Notes: generated from the letters alone by a model not told the origin. A DNA stretch of 5,229 bases from JBGOUJ01 sp041477005 (GCA_041477005.1 JBGOUJ010000559.1:1-5229), one strand, 5' to 3'. Numbered from the stretch's first letter, positions 1-5,229 are shown. Made by a program: numbers and translations.

Positions 1-124
1 ACGGACCGGTCCCGCTCAGAAACAGCAGATCGCCGGCCCGCACGGCCGGGATATAGGCGGCAACCGGCTTCGGCGCCGGAGGAAGTGTGATGCCCAGTTC
101 GGCCAATCTGGCTTCAAACGACAT
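1..124 (-). CDS. RidA (YjgF/YER057c/UK114) family protein, N-terminal part
   Basis: The first 41 codons of a gene that runs off the left edge. The peptide begins MSFEARLAELGITLPPAP and continues through AAYIPAVRAGDLLFLSGTGP. The 'LGI.LPP.PKPVA.Y.PAVR.G.LLFLSG.GP' pattern is characteristic of the roughly 150-residue RidA subgroup, rather than of the 128-residue E. coli RidA. The best-known RidA proteins hydrolyse reactive enamine/imine intermediates released by PLP enzymes, but many members of this longer subgroup have no proven activity. The family's catalytic arginine lies in the missing part, so activity cannot be judged. The ATG at 124 is the only usable start, because an in-frame stop occurs at 140-142 with no ATG, GTG or TTG between. 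No Shine-Dalgarno is visible. The start lies 32 nt behind the VOC gene on the same strand, so the gene probably ends, or continues, that operon. The family call is firm; the exact reaction is not. Confidence 0.85.
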   Translation of the reverse strand, partial: MSFEARLAELGITLPPAPKPVAAYIPAVRAGDLLFLSGTGP

Positions 125-156
125 GCAGGACCGGATTATTCATGGATGAGTCGTGC

Positions 157-555
157 CTAAACGATGGCCGTGCCGGGGGCGCGCTCGATCAGCTCGATCT
201 CGTAACCGTCCGGCGCGTCAATGAAGATGAAGCGGCTCCCGGAGGAACTGGTCGTGGGACCGTCGGTGATCTTGACGCCCTTCGCCGTCAGCGCCCGGAT
301 GGTATCGTCGAGGCTCTCGACCTGAAACGCGAGGTGGACCAGATCTTCCTGCACCTTCACGGGCCCGCTCGGCGGGAAACTGCACAGCTCGATCAGTTCC
401 TCGCTGTTCGGCACTTTCAGAAAGGCCAGGTGGGATCCGCGCGGCGACGTCTTGCGTTCGAGCACTTCCAAGCCCAGGACCTCGATATAGAAGCGAACCG
501 TCTGGTCCATGTCGCTGACCCGCATCCTGGTATGTAGCAGCTTCGTGACCGGCAT
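157..555 (-). CDS. VOC family protein, glyoxalase I-like (lactoylglutathione lyase type)
   Basis: A 132-residue cytosolic protein close in length to E. coli GloA (135 residues). It opens MPVTKLLHTRMRVSDMDQ, has the FYIEVLGLEVL motif at 23-33 and ends with PDGYEIELIE (115-124). The two beta-alpha-beta-beta-beta halves of the vicinal oxygen chelate fold are visible. The four metal ligands of GloA align with His8, Glu56, His74 and Glu121, so a metal-dependent isomerase site appears intact. GloA converts the methylglyoxal-glutathione hemithioacetal to S-lactoylglutathione. Whether this protein uses glutathione, another thiol or another substrate cannot be read from sequence; methylmalonyl-CoA epimerase is a related alternative. 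The start at 555 is chosen over an upstream ATG at 633 because GAGGAA (565-570) sits 9 nt ahead and homology begins here; the longer form would overlap the preceding gene. It lies 44 nt after the SUMF1 gene. Confidence 0.9.
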   Translation of the reverse strand: MPVTKLLHTRMRVSDMDQTVRFYIEVLGLEVLERKTSPRGSHLAFLKVPNSEELIELCSFPPSGPVKVQEDLVHLAFQVESLDDTIRALTAKGVKITDGPTTSSSGSRFIFIDAPDGYEIELIERAPGTAIV

Positions 556-564
556 CGGCGTAAA

Positions 565-570
565 TTCCTC
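565..570 (-). promoter_or_regulatory. Shine-Dalgarno site of the VOC gene
   Basis: GAGGAA on the minus strand, 9 nt ahead of the ATG at 555. It decides the start of the glyoxalase-like gene in favour of 555 over the in-frame ATG at 633, which lies inside the upstream gene. Confidence 0.7.
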
Positions 571-574
571 GTGA

Positions 575-603
575 TTCTTAGACGAAGAAAAACCAGGTGT
601 CAA
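575..603 (-). promoter_or_regulatory. Possible internal promoter ahead of the VOC gene
   Basis: A perfect TTGACA (598-603) overlaps the stop codon of the SUMF1 gene. It is followed after 17 nt by TAAGAA (575-580), a poor -10 with three of six consensus matches; an 18-nt spacer would give AAGAAT instead. The predicted start of transcription, near 568, would fall inside the Shine-Dalgarno at 565-570. This makes the promoter doubtful unless the transcript starts further upstream. Listed for the exact -35 match only. Confidence 0.2.
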
Positions 604-1511
604 GGCAGCGCCGCGGAAAGAGACCGGGCACACCGGAACCCGATGGTCGAAGAGATGAACATTGGAGGGGCGCCGCCCCGCGTCGCGGTCCTGAGCATGG
701 CCGGGCTGCTACGCCACGAGCCCCCGCGGACGATTTTGTATCGCCCGGTCGCCGGGCCCTGAGGATTGCGGTCCGGCATCGTCACGTAGTAGTCGACCCC
801 TCCCCAATCCTGGACCCACTCCGCCACATTGCCGGCCATATGGTGCAGGCCGTACGGGCTGCGTCCTTCCTCAAAGCTGTCCACCGGCGCGATGGGCAGC
901 ATCGAGTCTTCGATTTGCAGGTTGAAGATCGCAAGCCATGGAGACGGCGCCGTCGTCCCCCAGGGAAAGAGCTGGCCCTTGGCGCCTCGCGCAGCCTTTT
1001 CCCACTCCGCTTCGCTGGGCAGGCGCTTTCCAAGGGAGCGGCAATAGTCATCGGCGTCGTACCAGCGCACATGAAATGCCGGCCAGGCCGACAGGGCCGC
1101 GTCAGGGAGACGCCTTGCAACGGCAAGCTCGCTCGCAAGCTGCGGGTCAAGCGGACGGGAGGCGCGGAGAGCCCACGCCAGGTAGTTGCCCAGGCTGACT
1201 TCGTCGCGATCGATCTCGAACGTATCCAGCCAAATTTTTCGCTGGGGATGCTCGGTGTCGTCATAGGGCCCGTCAAATCCAGACGAGAGTTCATCCGTGC
1301 TGGGCGTCCCCATCAGAAACCAACCGGCCGGAACGGTCACCATCGGCGCCGGCACGGCCAAACGAGCGATGGCCGCCGCGCGCTCCTGCGGCGTCGGCGG
1401 GGAGTCGGCCTGCGCGAAAGCGGGCCAGCGCAGCCCGGGGAGAGCCAGCACGATCGCCAGCCCCCACAAGGGCAATAGCCGTGTTTTCCCCATCGTACGG
1501 CGCGCTGTCAT
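600..1511 (-). CDS. Secreted SUMF1/FGE-sulfatase-domain protein lacking FGE cysteines
   Basis: A 303-residue protein with a Sec-type signal peptide (basic MTARRTMGKTR, hydrophobic 12-30, likely cut after Ala35 in AFAQA), so it is probably periplasmic or exported. The FGE-sulfatase domain spans about 57-296. Its landmarks are VTVPAGWFLMGT (58-69), DTFEIDRDEVSLGNY (96-110), RLPSEAEWEKAARG (163-176), LFPWG (181-185), HHMAGNVAEWVQDW (223-236), VRGGSW (261-266) and GFRCAR (291-296). True formylglycine-generating enzymes have a cysteine pair just after GGS[WYF]; here those positions are Ser268 and Leu273. It is therefore unlikely to make formylglycine in sulfatases. Other members of the fold act as ergothioneine synthases, pore-accessory or ligand-binding proteins, and the role here is unknown. 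GGTGGG (1518-1523) supports the ATG at 1511 over the one at 1493. That ATG overlaps the ADH stop as ATGA, implying translational coupling. Confidence 0.88.
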   Translation of the reverse strand: MTARRTMGKTRLLPLWGLAIVLALPGLRWPAFAQADSPPTPQERAAAIARLAVPAPMVTVPAGWFLMGTPSTDELSSGFDGPYDDTEHPQRKIWLDTFEIDRDEVSLGNYLAWALRASRPLDPQLASELAVARRLPDAALSAWPAFHVRWYDADDYCRSLGKRLPSEAEWEKAARGAKGQLFPWGTTAPSPWLAIFNLQIEDSMLPIAPVDSFEEGRSPYGLHHMAGNVAEWVQDWGGVDYYVTMPDRNPQGPATGRYKIVRGGSWRSSPAMLRTATRGGAPPMFISSTIGFRCARSLSAALP

Positions 1512-2515
1512 GGCGAACCCACCGAGAGCACCCCGGCGCCTCTGATCGTACCGGCCTTCAGCGCCTGCAGCGCCGCGTTGGCGTCTTCCAGCTTGAACCG
1601 CTGCGTATGCGGGTGGAGGGGAATGGTGGCCGCTTCCCGCAGAAGGTCCAAACCGTCCTGTCTCGTGTTTGCGGTCACGCTACGGATTGCTCGCTCGCCG
1701 AAGAGGTCGCGGTCATAATCTATCGCCGGGATCGGAGACAGGTGGATACCCGCGATCGCCAGAGTGCCGCCACGCCGCAAGGCCCTGAGCGCGGGCGTGA
1801 CCAGCTCGCCGGCCGGCGCAAACAGGATCGCGCCGTGCACTTGCTCCGGCGGGGGCTCGCCCGCGCCGCCGACCCAGACCGCCCCCAGCTCGCGCGCCAG
1901 CGCCCGATGCTCCTCGCGCAGCGAACAGACAAACACCGCGCAGCCCCAAGAGCGGGCCACCTGGATCGTGATGTGCGCCGAGGCTCCGAACCCGTAAAGC
2001 CCCAGACGCTGACCGGGTTTCACGCCGCTGAGCCTGAGAGCGCGGTAACCAATGATCCCCGCGCAAAGCAAGGGCGCCGCCTCATCGTCGGTGAGGGTGC
2101 CGGGAATGGGATAGGCGTAGTTCTCAGGCGCCACCGCATACTCCGCGTAGCCCCCATCCACGTGATAGCCGGTGAACCGCGCCTGCAGGCAGAGGTTTTC
2201 TTGATGGTCGAGACAGAATTCGCAGCGTCCACAGGTGTGTTGAAGCCAGGCGAAGCCCACCCGATCCCCTTCCTTGACCGAGCGCACATCCTTTCCCACC
2301 ATATCCACCGTGCCGACCACTTCATGCCCCGGAATGACAGGCCGTTTTGCGGGAGGCAGGTCGCCTTCGACGATGTGCAGATCGGTCCGACAGACCCCGC
2401 ACACCTGCACCCGCACACGCACCTGATCGGAAGCCGGCGTCGGAGTCGGGAAATCCTCCAGCACTAAAGGACTGTGCCCTGCATCGGCTGGCCCCTTGAG
2501 AACCATCGCTTTCAT
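1508..2515 (-). CDS. Zinc-dependent alcohol dehydrogenase, medium-chain family (CAD2-like)
   Basis: A 335-residue cytosolic oxidoreductase interconverting alcohols and aldehydes. The N-terminal GroES-like domain carries the catalytic zinc ligands Cys42 (in GVCRTDLH), His64 and Glu65 (PGHE), and Cys151 (LLCAG). The structural zinc lobe has Cys95, Cys98, Cys101 and Cys109. The Rossmann fold begins at LGLYGFGASAH (171-181), a GxGxxA variant. The second beta strand ends in Cys-Ser-Leu-Arg (197-200) with no acidic residue, which favours NADP(H); this is inference. Length and motifs match cinnamyl-alcohol-dehydrogenase-like MDRs, which commonly reduce aldehydes; the true substrate is unknown. The start at 2515 (MKAMVLKGP) fits the family. 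An ATG at 2641 in frame would run back through the lipoprotein gene. No Shine-Dalgarno is visible; the start lies 8 nt after the lipoprotein stop, suggesting reinitiation. The 3' end overlaps the SUMF1 start by 4 nt. Confidence 0.93.
   Translation of the reverse strand: MKAMVLKGPADAGHSPLVLEDFPTPTPASDQVRVRVQVCGVCRTDLHIVEGDLPPAKRPVIPGHEVVGTVDMVGKDVRSVKEGDRVGFAWLQHTCGRCEFCLDHQENLCLQARFTGYHVDGGYAEYAVAPENYAYPIPGTLTDDEAAPLLCAGIIGYRALRLSGVKPGQRLGLYGFGASAHITIQVARSWGCAVFVCSLREEHRALARELGAVWVGGAGEPPPEQVHGAILFAPAGELVTPALRALRRGGTLAIAGIHLSPIPAIDYDRDLFGERAIRSVTANTRQDGLDLLREAATIPLHPHTQRFKLEDANAALQALKAGTIRGAGVLSVGSP
1518..1523 (-). promoter_or_regulatory. Shine-Dalgarno site of the SUMF1-domain gene
   Basis: GGTGGG on the minus strand, 6 nt ahead of the ATG at 1511 and embedded in the last codons of the ADH gene. 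It selects the first of two possible ATGs (1511 rather than 1493), because nothing similar precedes the second. Confidence 0.55.
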
Positions 2516-2541
2516 GGGGCAATTTAGAAGGGGCGGCCCCC
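2516..2541 (-). promoter_or_regulatory. GC hairpin over the lipoprotein stop / ADH start
   Basis: On the minus-strand transcript a GGGGGCC block (2541-2535) can pair with CCCC at 2533-2530 as a tight 4-bp stem. Alternatively GGGGC (2540-2536) can pair with GCCCC at 2520-2516, directly in front of the ADH ATG, with a 15-nt loop. The second form would mask the ADH start unless ribosomes finishing the lipoprotein gene open it. The pairing is seen in the sequence; the regulatory reading is inference. No T-tract follows, so it is not an intrinsic terminator. Confidence 0.3.
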
Positions 2542-2979
2542 AATCGGCATCTGCTGCTGACGGAACCCCCGCTCTTGCTCTTGCTGGAGCCGCCCGAACT
2601 CCCGTTGCTCCTGGGCATACTTGGCGGCCATCGCTTCCCAATTCCGCAGCATGTCCGATTCGCGGGCCGCCAACCGGGCCTCAGCCTGCTCCGGGGTGAG
2701 CGACTGGGCCTCAACTTGAGCCGCAATCTGTTTGCGAAACTCCAATAACTCGCTGAGATTGGGCAACGGCGGCTGGATTTCACCCAGCTTGGCATACAAC
2801 AGTTCCCGCGCCTGAGTTTTTGCCAGATGTCCAGAGGCCACTCGGCTCTCCAGCTGGTTCTGATAAGACCGCACGATGGACATGGTCGCCTCTGACGGCG
2901 GCATGGGAACCGTTGCACACCCCACCAAACCAATCGCCAGCAGACATCCTCCAAGAGCGACAATCCGAAGCTTCCTCAT
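2524..2979 (-). CDS. Small uncharacterised lipoprotein with helical internal repeat
   Basis: A 151-residue protein. The start MRKLRIVALGG, a hydrophobic stretch (6-19) and the lipobox Leu-Val-Gly-Cys21 indicate lipidation at Cys21. Ala22 rather than Asp follows the Cys, so by the E. coli Lol rule it would go to the outer membrane. I do not recognise a named family. The mature part is predominantly helical. Two segments offset by 42 residues resemble each other (V47/V89, L52/L94, Q56/Q98, A57/A99, L61/L103, A63/A105), around a proline-rich break at 70-73. The tail (118-143) is rich in Gln, Glu and Arg and could form a coiled coil. AAGGAGG (2985-2991), 5 nt ahead of the ATG at 2979, fixes the start; a longer frame opening at 3312 is rejected. 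It heads the minus-strand gene run and diverges from the secreted-protein gene. Confidence 0.85.
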   Translation of the reverse strand: MRKLRIVALGGCLLAIGLVGCATVPMPPSEATMSIVRSYQNQLESRVASGHLAKTQARELLYAKLGEIQPPLPNLSELLEFRKQIAAQVEAQSLTPEQAEARLAARESDMLRNWEAMAAKYAQEQREFGRLQQEQERGFRQQQMPIGGRPF

Positions 2980-2984
2980 CGATG

Positions 2985-2991
2985 CCTCCTT
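2985..2991 (-). promoter_or_regulatory. Strong Shine-Dalgarno of the lipoprotein gene
   Basis: AAGGAGG on the minus strand, 5 nt before the ATG at 2979. It is the strongest ribosome site in the left gene cluster, and it fixes the start of the lipoprotein against the much longer open frame that extends to 3312. Confidence 0.85.
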
Positions 2992-3025
2992 ATGGATGGA
3001 CGGCAGGACCTCGTTTGATAGTGAG

Positions 3026-3054
3026 AGGATACCGACCAGTGCACTCCACTGCAA
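3026..3054 (-). promoter_or_regulatory. Candidate sigma-70-type promoter of the five-gene operon
   Basis: On the minus strand, TTGCAG (3049-3054) and TATCCT (3026-3031) are separated by exactly 17 nt. The -10 keeps the key T, A and final T. The predicted transcript would start near 3019, leaving a leader of about 40 nt that contains the Shine-Dalgarno at 2985-2991. The -35 matches only the TTG half of the consensus, so this is a candidate only. Confidence 0.4.
3037..3051. repeat. Small inverted repeat in the divergent promoter region
   Basis: CAGTG (3037-3041) and CACTG (3047-3051) form inverted arms around a 5-nt centre; AGTGCACT (3038-3045) is itself a perfect palindrome. The element lies between the -35 and -10 of the candidate minus-strand promoter and about 16-30 nt upstream of the plus-strand -35. 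That position would suit an operator, but 5-bp arms can arise by chance. Confidence 0.25.
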
Positions 3055-3066
3055 GTCATGTGGCCC

Positions 3067-3095
3067 TTGACGAAACCCGGCTCTGGAGTTAACGT
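3067..3095 (+). promoter_or_regulatory. Candidate sigma-70-type promoter of the secreted-protein gene
   Basis: TTGACG (3067-3072, five of six consensus) is followed after 17 nt by TAACGT (3090-3095). The -10 is weak overall but keeps the three most conserved positions (T, A and final T). Transcription would start near 3102, giving a leader of about 45 nt with the AGGAGG at 3135-3140. Confidence 0.4.
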
Positions 3096-3134
3096 ACCAT
3101 CCGTCAGGCTCCCCCTGGAAAACCCACGGTGAAG

Positions 3135-3140
3135 AGGAGG
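3135..3140 (+). promoter_or_regulatory. Shine-Dalgarno of the secreted-protein gene
   Basis: AGGAGG, 6 nt before the ATG at 3147. It places the start at 3147 rather than at the in-frame GTG at 3129, which has no comparable site and would put the AGGAGG inside the coding region. Confidence 0.8.
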
Positions 3141-3146
3141 ATCGCC

Positions 3147-3467
3147 ATGCATGCGTCAACAGTGCGAGCCGCAACGCTCGCCCTGACTCTATCGGCGCTG
3201 AGCGCCGTCGACGCAGGCGCGCAGGCTCCGCCTCAGGATACCGGCACCTCTCGTCCGTCGCAGTCTCAGCACGAATTACCCGCCGGCACCCTGGACACCC
3301 TCGACAAGCCAAAACCGGAGATTGAAATCTATACTTCGCCGGAGGATCTCAACCCCTCGTCCCAAAGCGGCTTGAAAGGGATCGTGGTCGTCCCGGAGGA
3401 GGCCGACAAGGTTCCCTCTTCACCCGCGAAGGAGCCGGTTCCTGCTCCCAAGAAAAACGATCAGTAA
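3147..3467 (+). CDS. Small secreted proline-rich protein, unknown function
   Basis: A 106-residue protein that I do not recognise. The N-terminus has a signal peptide: Arg7, a hydrophobic Ala/Leu core at about 8-22, and a probable cleavage after Ala27 in AGAQA. No lipobox cysteine is present, so a soluble periplasmic or exported product is likely. The mature chain of about 79 residues is rich in Pro, Ser, Thr, Glu and Lys. It contains a more ordered-looking centre, PEIEIYTSPEDLNP (57-70) and LKGIVVVPEE (76-85), and ends in a Pro/Lys/Ala tail (90-106). Most of it is probably disordered. There are no cysteines and no catalytic motif. It is transcribed away from the lipoprotein gene across a shared 167-nt region, so the two envelope proteins could be co-regulated. 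Its stop lies 3 nt from that of the convergent aminopeptidase gene. The signal peptide and strong Shine-Dalgarno support it as a real gene. Confidence 0.75.
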   Translation: MHASTVRAATLALTLSALSAVDAGAQAPPQDTGTSRPSQSQHELPAGTLDTLDKPKPEIEIYTSPEDLNPSSQSGLKGIVVVPEEADKVPSSPAKEPVPAPKKNDQ

Positions 3468-3470
3468 ATC

Positions 3471-5229
3471 CTAATCGCCGAAGGCCCCTCGAGACCGATC
3501 CCGCAGCCACGCAGAGAGCCGCTCCTGCTGGTCCCGCCGAAACGCCAGTCCTAACCGGAGGAACTCCAGCGACTGGGTCAGCGTCCGCTCAGCCGAGGCC
3601 ACGCGATTCGCCGGATCGGCGAAAAAGTTCGCCGCGTCCGCCAGCCAGTCTTCTCCCCAGAGCGTTTTGATCCCGCTGATGATCCGTTGGGCGCCCACGC
3701 TCCCCCCTTTCTTGCGGAGCGCAGGCCAGTTGGCTTTGACGAAGACCCAGGTTTCCCCCTGCGTCGCAGGATTCGACAGAAGCCCACGCAGCGGCTTCCA
3801 GAGGTCCTGGCCTCTGATCGCCTCGCTGAGGGTGAGCGCCAGGATCGCGGGCGTGAGGCTCGGTTCGGCGAAATCCCCGAAGGCCATGAGATACCGGTCC
3901 CGGTCTTCAGGTGTCGCCGCCGCATGATACCGTTCCAGATAGCGGTCATAGCGTTCCTTGCCGCCGACCCGTGCGCACAGCCGGATGGCGGCCGTGGCCA
4001 GGGTTGGATCGAGCGAAGAAGGATCGGCCCAGGAGCGTTCCAGCCGCTCCGTCATGTCCCGAATGAGCGCGGCAGGCCTTGCGAGGCTGCCCACGGTCCA
4101 GAGTACCGCCGCCCGAGCCAGCTTGGGCTCATCGCCCTCCTGGGGACGCGCGTCCCATCCCAGCGAGTCCACCAGCGGCCGGTAGAAGCGTTCGACGAAC
4201 CGGGCCAGCAGCGGCTGATCGGACTCGGTCGCCAGCCGGTCACCGAGCGTCCCCAGATAGCCGGCCAGCCCTTCGATCACGATGCGCGTGTCGTCCCCAC
4301 GGAACCGGACGACGAGATCCAGAAACTCTCCGATCGGGAGCACCGCCTTCTGCGCCAGCGCCCACGTGTTATCGAGCAGGCCGAACCGTTCCTCCGGTGA
4401 AAGCCGCGCCACCGAAACGGCCAGCGCGTCCCGGAGTCCCTGGTCATAGTGCGTTCGATAGAACCCCTGTTCCCCGGCATTGGCGCAGACCCAACGCACC
4501 CGACCTTTTGCAGGCAGCGTGATCTTGGCGCGCGTCTCGCTCAGAAGGACGCGATGCCGCCCGACGCCTTCGGCATCCTCGAACGCGATCGTCAGCGGAA
4601 TGGTCCAGGGGAGTCCGGAATCATCCCGGGCGTCACGCGCCGCTAGGAAGCGGCCCTGCTCAATCGTGATCGCCGGCACGTCCGGCCCCTCGGCACTGAC
4701 CGTCACCAGCGGGAACCCCGGCCGCGTGAACCAGTCCCGTGCGATCGCGGGCACCGGCTGGCCCGACGCCGCCTGCAACGCCGCCCACAGGTCGGCGGCC
4801 GGCGCGTTCCCGAACTGGTGCGCCTTGATGTACTCCCGGATGCCTCGGCGGAAGACCTCCTCGCCCAGAAACTGCTCCAGCATCCGCAGGACCGACGCGC
4901 CCTTTTCGTATGTCAGGGCGTCGAACATCTCCTCGGCTTCGGCCGCCGTGCGGACCTTCGAGCTGATCGGCCTGGTGGACGACAGCGCATCCACGCCGAG
5001 CGGCACCTGCTTGTCGCGCGCGAACTCCACCCAGGACCGCCACTCGGGACGCCAGTCGTCTACGATCTTGCAGGCCAGCCACGTCGCGAACGACTCGTTG
5101 AGCCAGAGGTCCTCCCACCAATCCATCGTGACGAGGTTGCCGAACCATTGATGGACAACCTCGTGCGTGATCACGTTCGCCACGGCGCGCAGCGTGTTCG
5201 CGGACGCCTGCGCCGGGTCCAGCAGCAGG
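3471..5229 (-). CDS. M1-family zinc aminopeptidase, C-terminal 585 residues
   Basis: The gene enters from the right edge, so the true start, any signal peptide and the GAMEN substrate motif are outside the window. The frame is open to the edge, and the GTG at 5183 is internal, since the preceding codons encode LLLDPAQASANTLR, matching the family. Counting from the first full codon, the zinc site is His22-Glu23-x-x-His26 (HEVVHQWFGN) with Glu45 after 18 residues (LWLNE). The transition-state tyrosine is Tyr107 in ALTYEKGASVL. A beta-sandwich domain follows (about 165-240, from ARDWFTRPGFPLVTV), then a long alpha-helical ERAP1-C-like domain to the end. These enzymes remove N-terminal residues from peptides. 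The all-helical C-terminal half resembles ERAP/puromycin-sensitive and Tricorn-factor-type members; I would not call it PepN proper. No frameshift is seen. It converges on the secreted-protein gene with a 3-nt gap and no terminator. Confidence 0.95.
   Translation of the reverse strand, partial: LLLDPAQASANTLRAVANVITHEVVHQWFGNLVTMDWWEDLWLNESFATWLACKIVDDWRPEWRSWVEFARDKQVPLGVDALSSTRPISSKVRTAAEAEEMFDALTYEKGASVLRMLEQFLGEEVFRRGIREYIKAHQFGNAPAADLWAALQAASGQPVPAIARDWFTRPGFPLVTVSAEGPDVPAITIEQGRFLAARDARDDSGLPWTIPLTIAFEDAEGVGRHRVLLSETRAKITLPAKGRVRWVCANAGEQGFYRTHYDQGLRDALAVSVARLSPEERFGLLDNTWALAQKAVLPIGEFLDLVVRFRGDDTRIVIEGLAGYLGTLGDRLATESDQPLLARFVERFYRPLVDSLGWDARPQEGDEPKLARAAVLWTVGSLARPAALIRDMTERLERSWADPSSLDPTLATAAIRLCARVGGKERYDRYLERYHAAATPEDRDRYLMAFGDFAEPSLTPAILALTLSEAIRGQDLWKPLRGLLSNPATQGETWVFVKANWPALRKKGGSVGAQRIISGIKTLWGEDWLADAANFFADPANRVASAERTLTQSLEFLRLGLAFRRDQQERLSAWLRDRSRGAFGD

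Noticed and set aside
597..1478. A 293-codon open frame on the plus strand
   Set aside because: It lies exactly antisense to the SUMF1-domain gene. Its product is Arg/Gly/Pro-rich with no motif, as expected from the complement of a GC-rich gene, while the minus-strand product has clear family motifs.
1481..2467. A 328-codon open frame on the plus strand
   Set aside because: It is antisense to the zinc ADH. It is Arg/His/Pro-rich, has no recognisable domain and no ribosome site, and the ADH frame carries all zinc ligands.
2322..2963. A 213-codon minus-strand frame across the lipoprotein/ADH boundary
   Set aside because: It is a different frame from two well-supported genes. It is Arg/Ser/Trp-rich without motif, and would cross both the lipoprotein stop and the ADH start.
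2980..3312. N-terminal extension of the lipoprotein to an upstream start at 3312
   Set aside because: It would bury the signal peptide and lipobox in the middle of the protein and run through the divergent promoter and secreted-protein gene. AAGGAGG before 2979 marks the real start.
3431..3450. GGAGC...GCTCC hairpin near the end of the secreted-protein gene
   Set aside because: The 5-bp stem has an 8-nt loop and is inside the coding region. It is followed by an A-rich tract on the plus strand, and on the minus strand the T-run precedes the stem, so it is not an intrinsic terminator for either gene.
3687..4522. Plus-strand open frames of 237 and 147 codons opposite the aminopeptidase
   Set aside because: They overlap each other in different frames and lie wholly inside the M1 gene on the other strand. 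Their composition is typical of shadow frames.
5181..5183. GTG at 5183 as the start of the M1 gene
   Set aside because: The frame stays open to the window edge, with family-typical sequence (LLLDP...) before it. Starting four residues before the zinc motif would remove the N-terminal domain and substrate-binding motif.

Overview
The window looks like ordinary chromosome from a GC-rich Gram-negative bacterium. A lipobox protein, Sec-type signal peptides and good Shine-Dalgarno sites point to a diderm. The gene content is compatible with Nitrospirota (Nitrospira-like), but that assignment is an inference from family resemblance only. I see no mobile element, CRISPR array, tRNA or rRNA, and no gene-free stretch longer than about 170 bases.

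Left part (1-2979, minus strand): five closely packed genes read right to left. They are a small lipoprotein (2979-2524), a zinc-dependent medium-chain alcohol dehydrogenase of the CAD2 type (2515-1508), a secreted SUMF1/FGE-sulfatase-domain protein (1511-600), a glyoxalase I-like VOC protein (555-157) and the start of a RidA-family protein (124 to beyond position 1). The gaps are 8, -4, 44 and 32 nt with no terminator-like structure between them, so they probably form one operon. Its likely main promoter lies just upstream of the lipoprotein. Three of the five products (aldehyde/alcohol oxidoreductase, glyoxalase-like enzyme, RidA) belong to families that act on reactive carbonyls or enamines/imines, which suggests a metabolite-damage theme. 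The lipoprotein and the SUMF1 protein would act in the envelope and do not obviously fit that theme.

Middle (2980-3146): a divergent intergenic region with plausible promoters on both strands and a small inverted repeat inside the minus-strand promoter. To its right is a plus-strand gene for a 106-residue, signal-peptide-bearing, proline-rich protein of unknown function (3147-3467).

Right part (3471-5229, minus strand): the C-terminal 585 residues of an M1-family zinc aminopeptidase. It keeps the HEXXH-18-E zinc site and catalytic tyrosine, and its N-terminal part is cut off by the window edge. It converges on the secreted-protein gene with only 3 nt between the stop codons.

I found no clearly new biological system. 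The points most worth a second look are the mixed composition of the operon, the SUMF1 protein that lacks the formylglycine-generating cysteines, the uncharacterised lipoprotein with an internal repeat, and the ADH start that has no Shine-Dalgarno and can fold into a GC hairpin.
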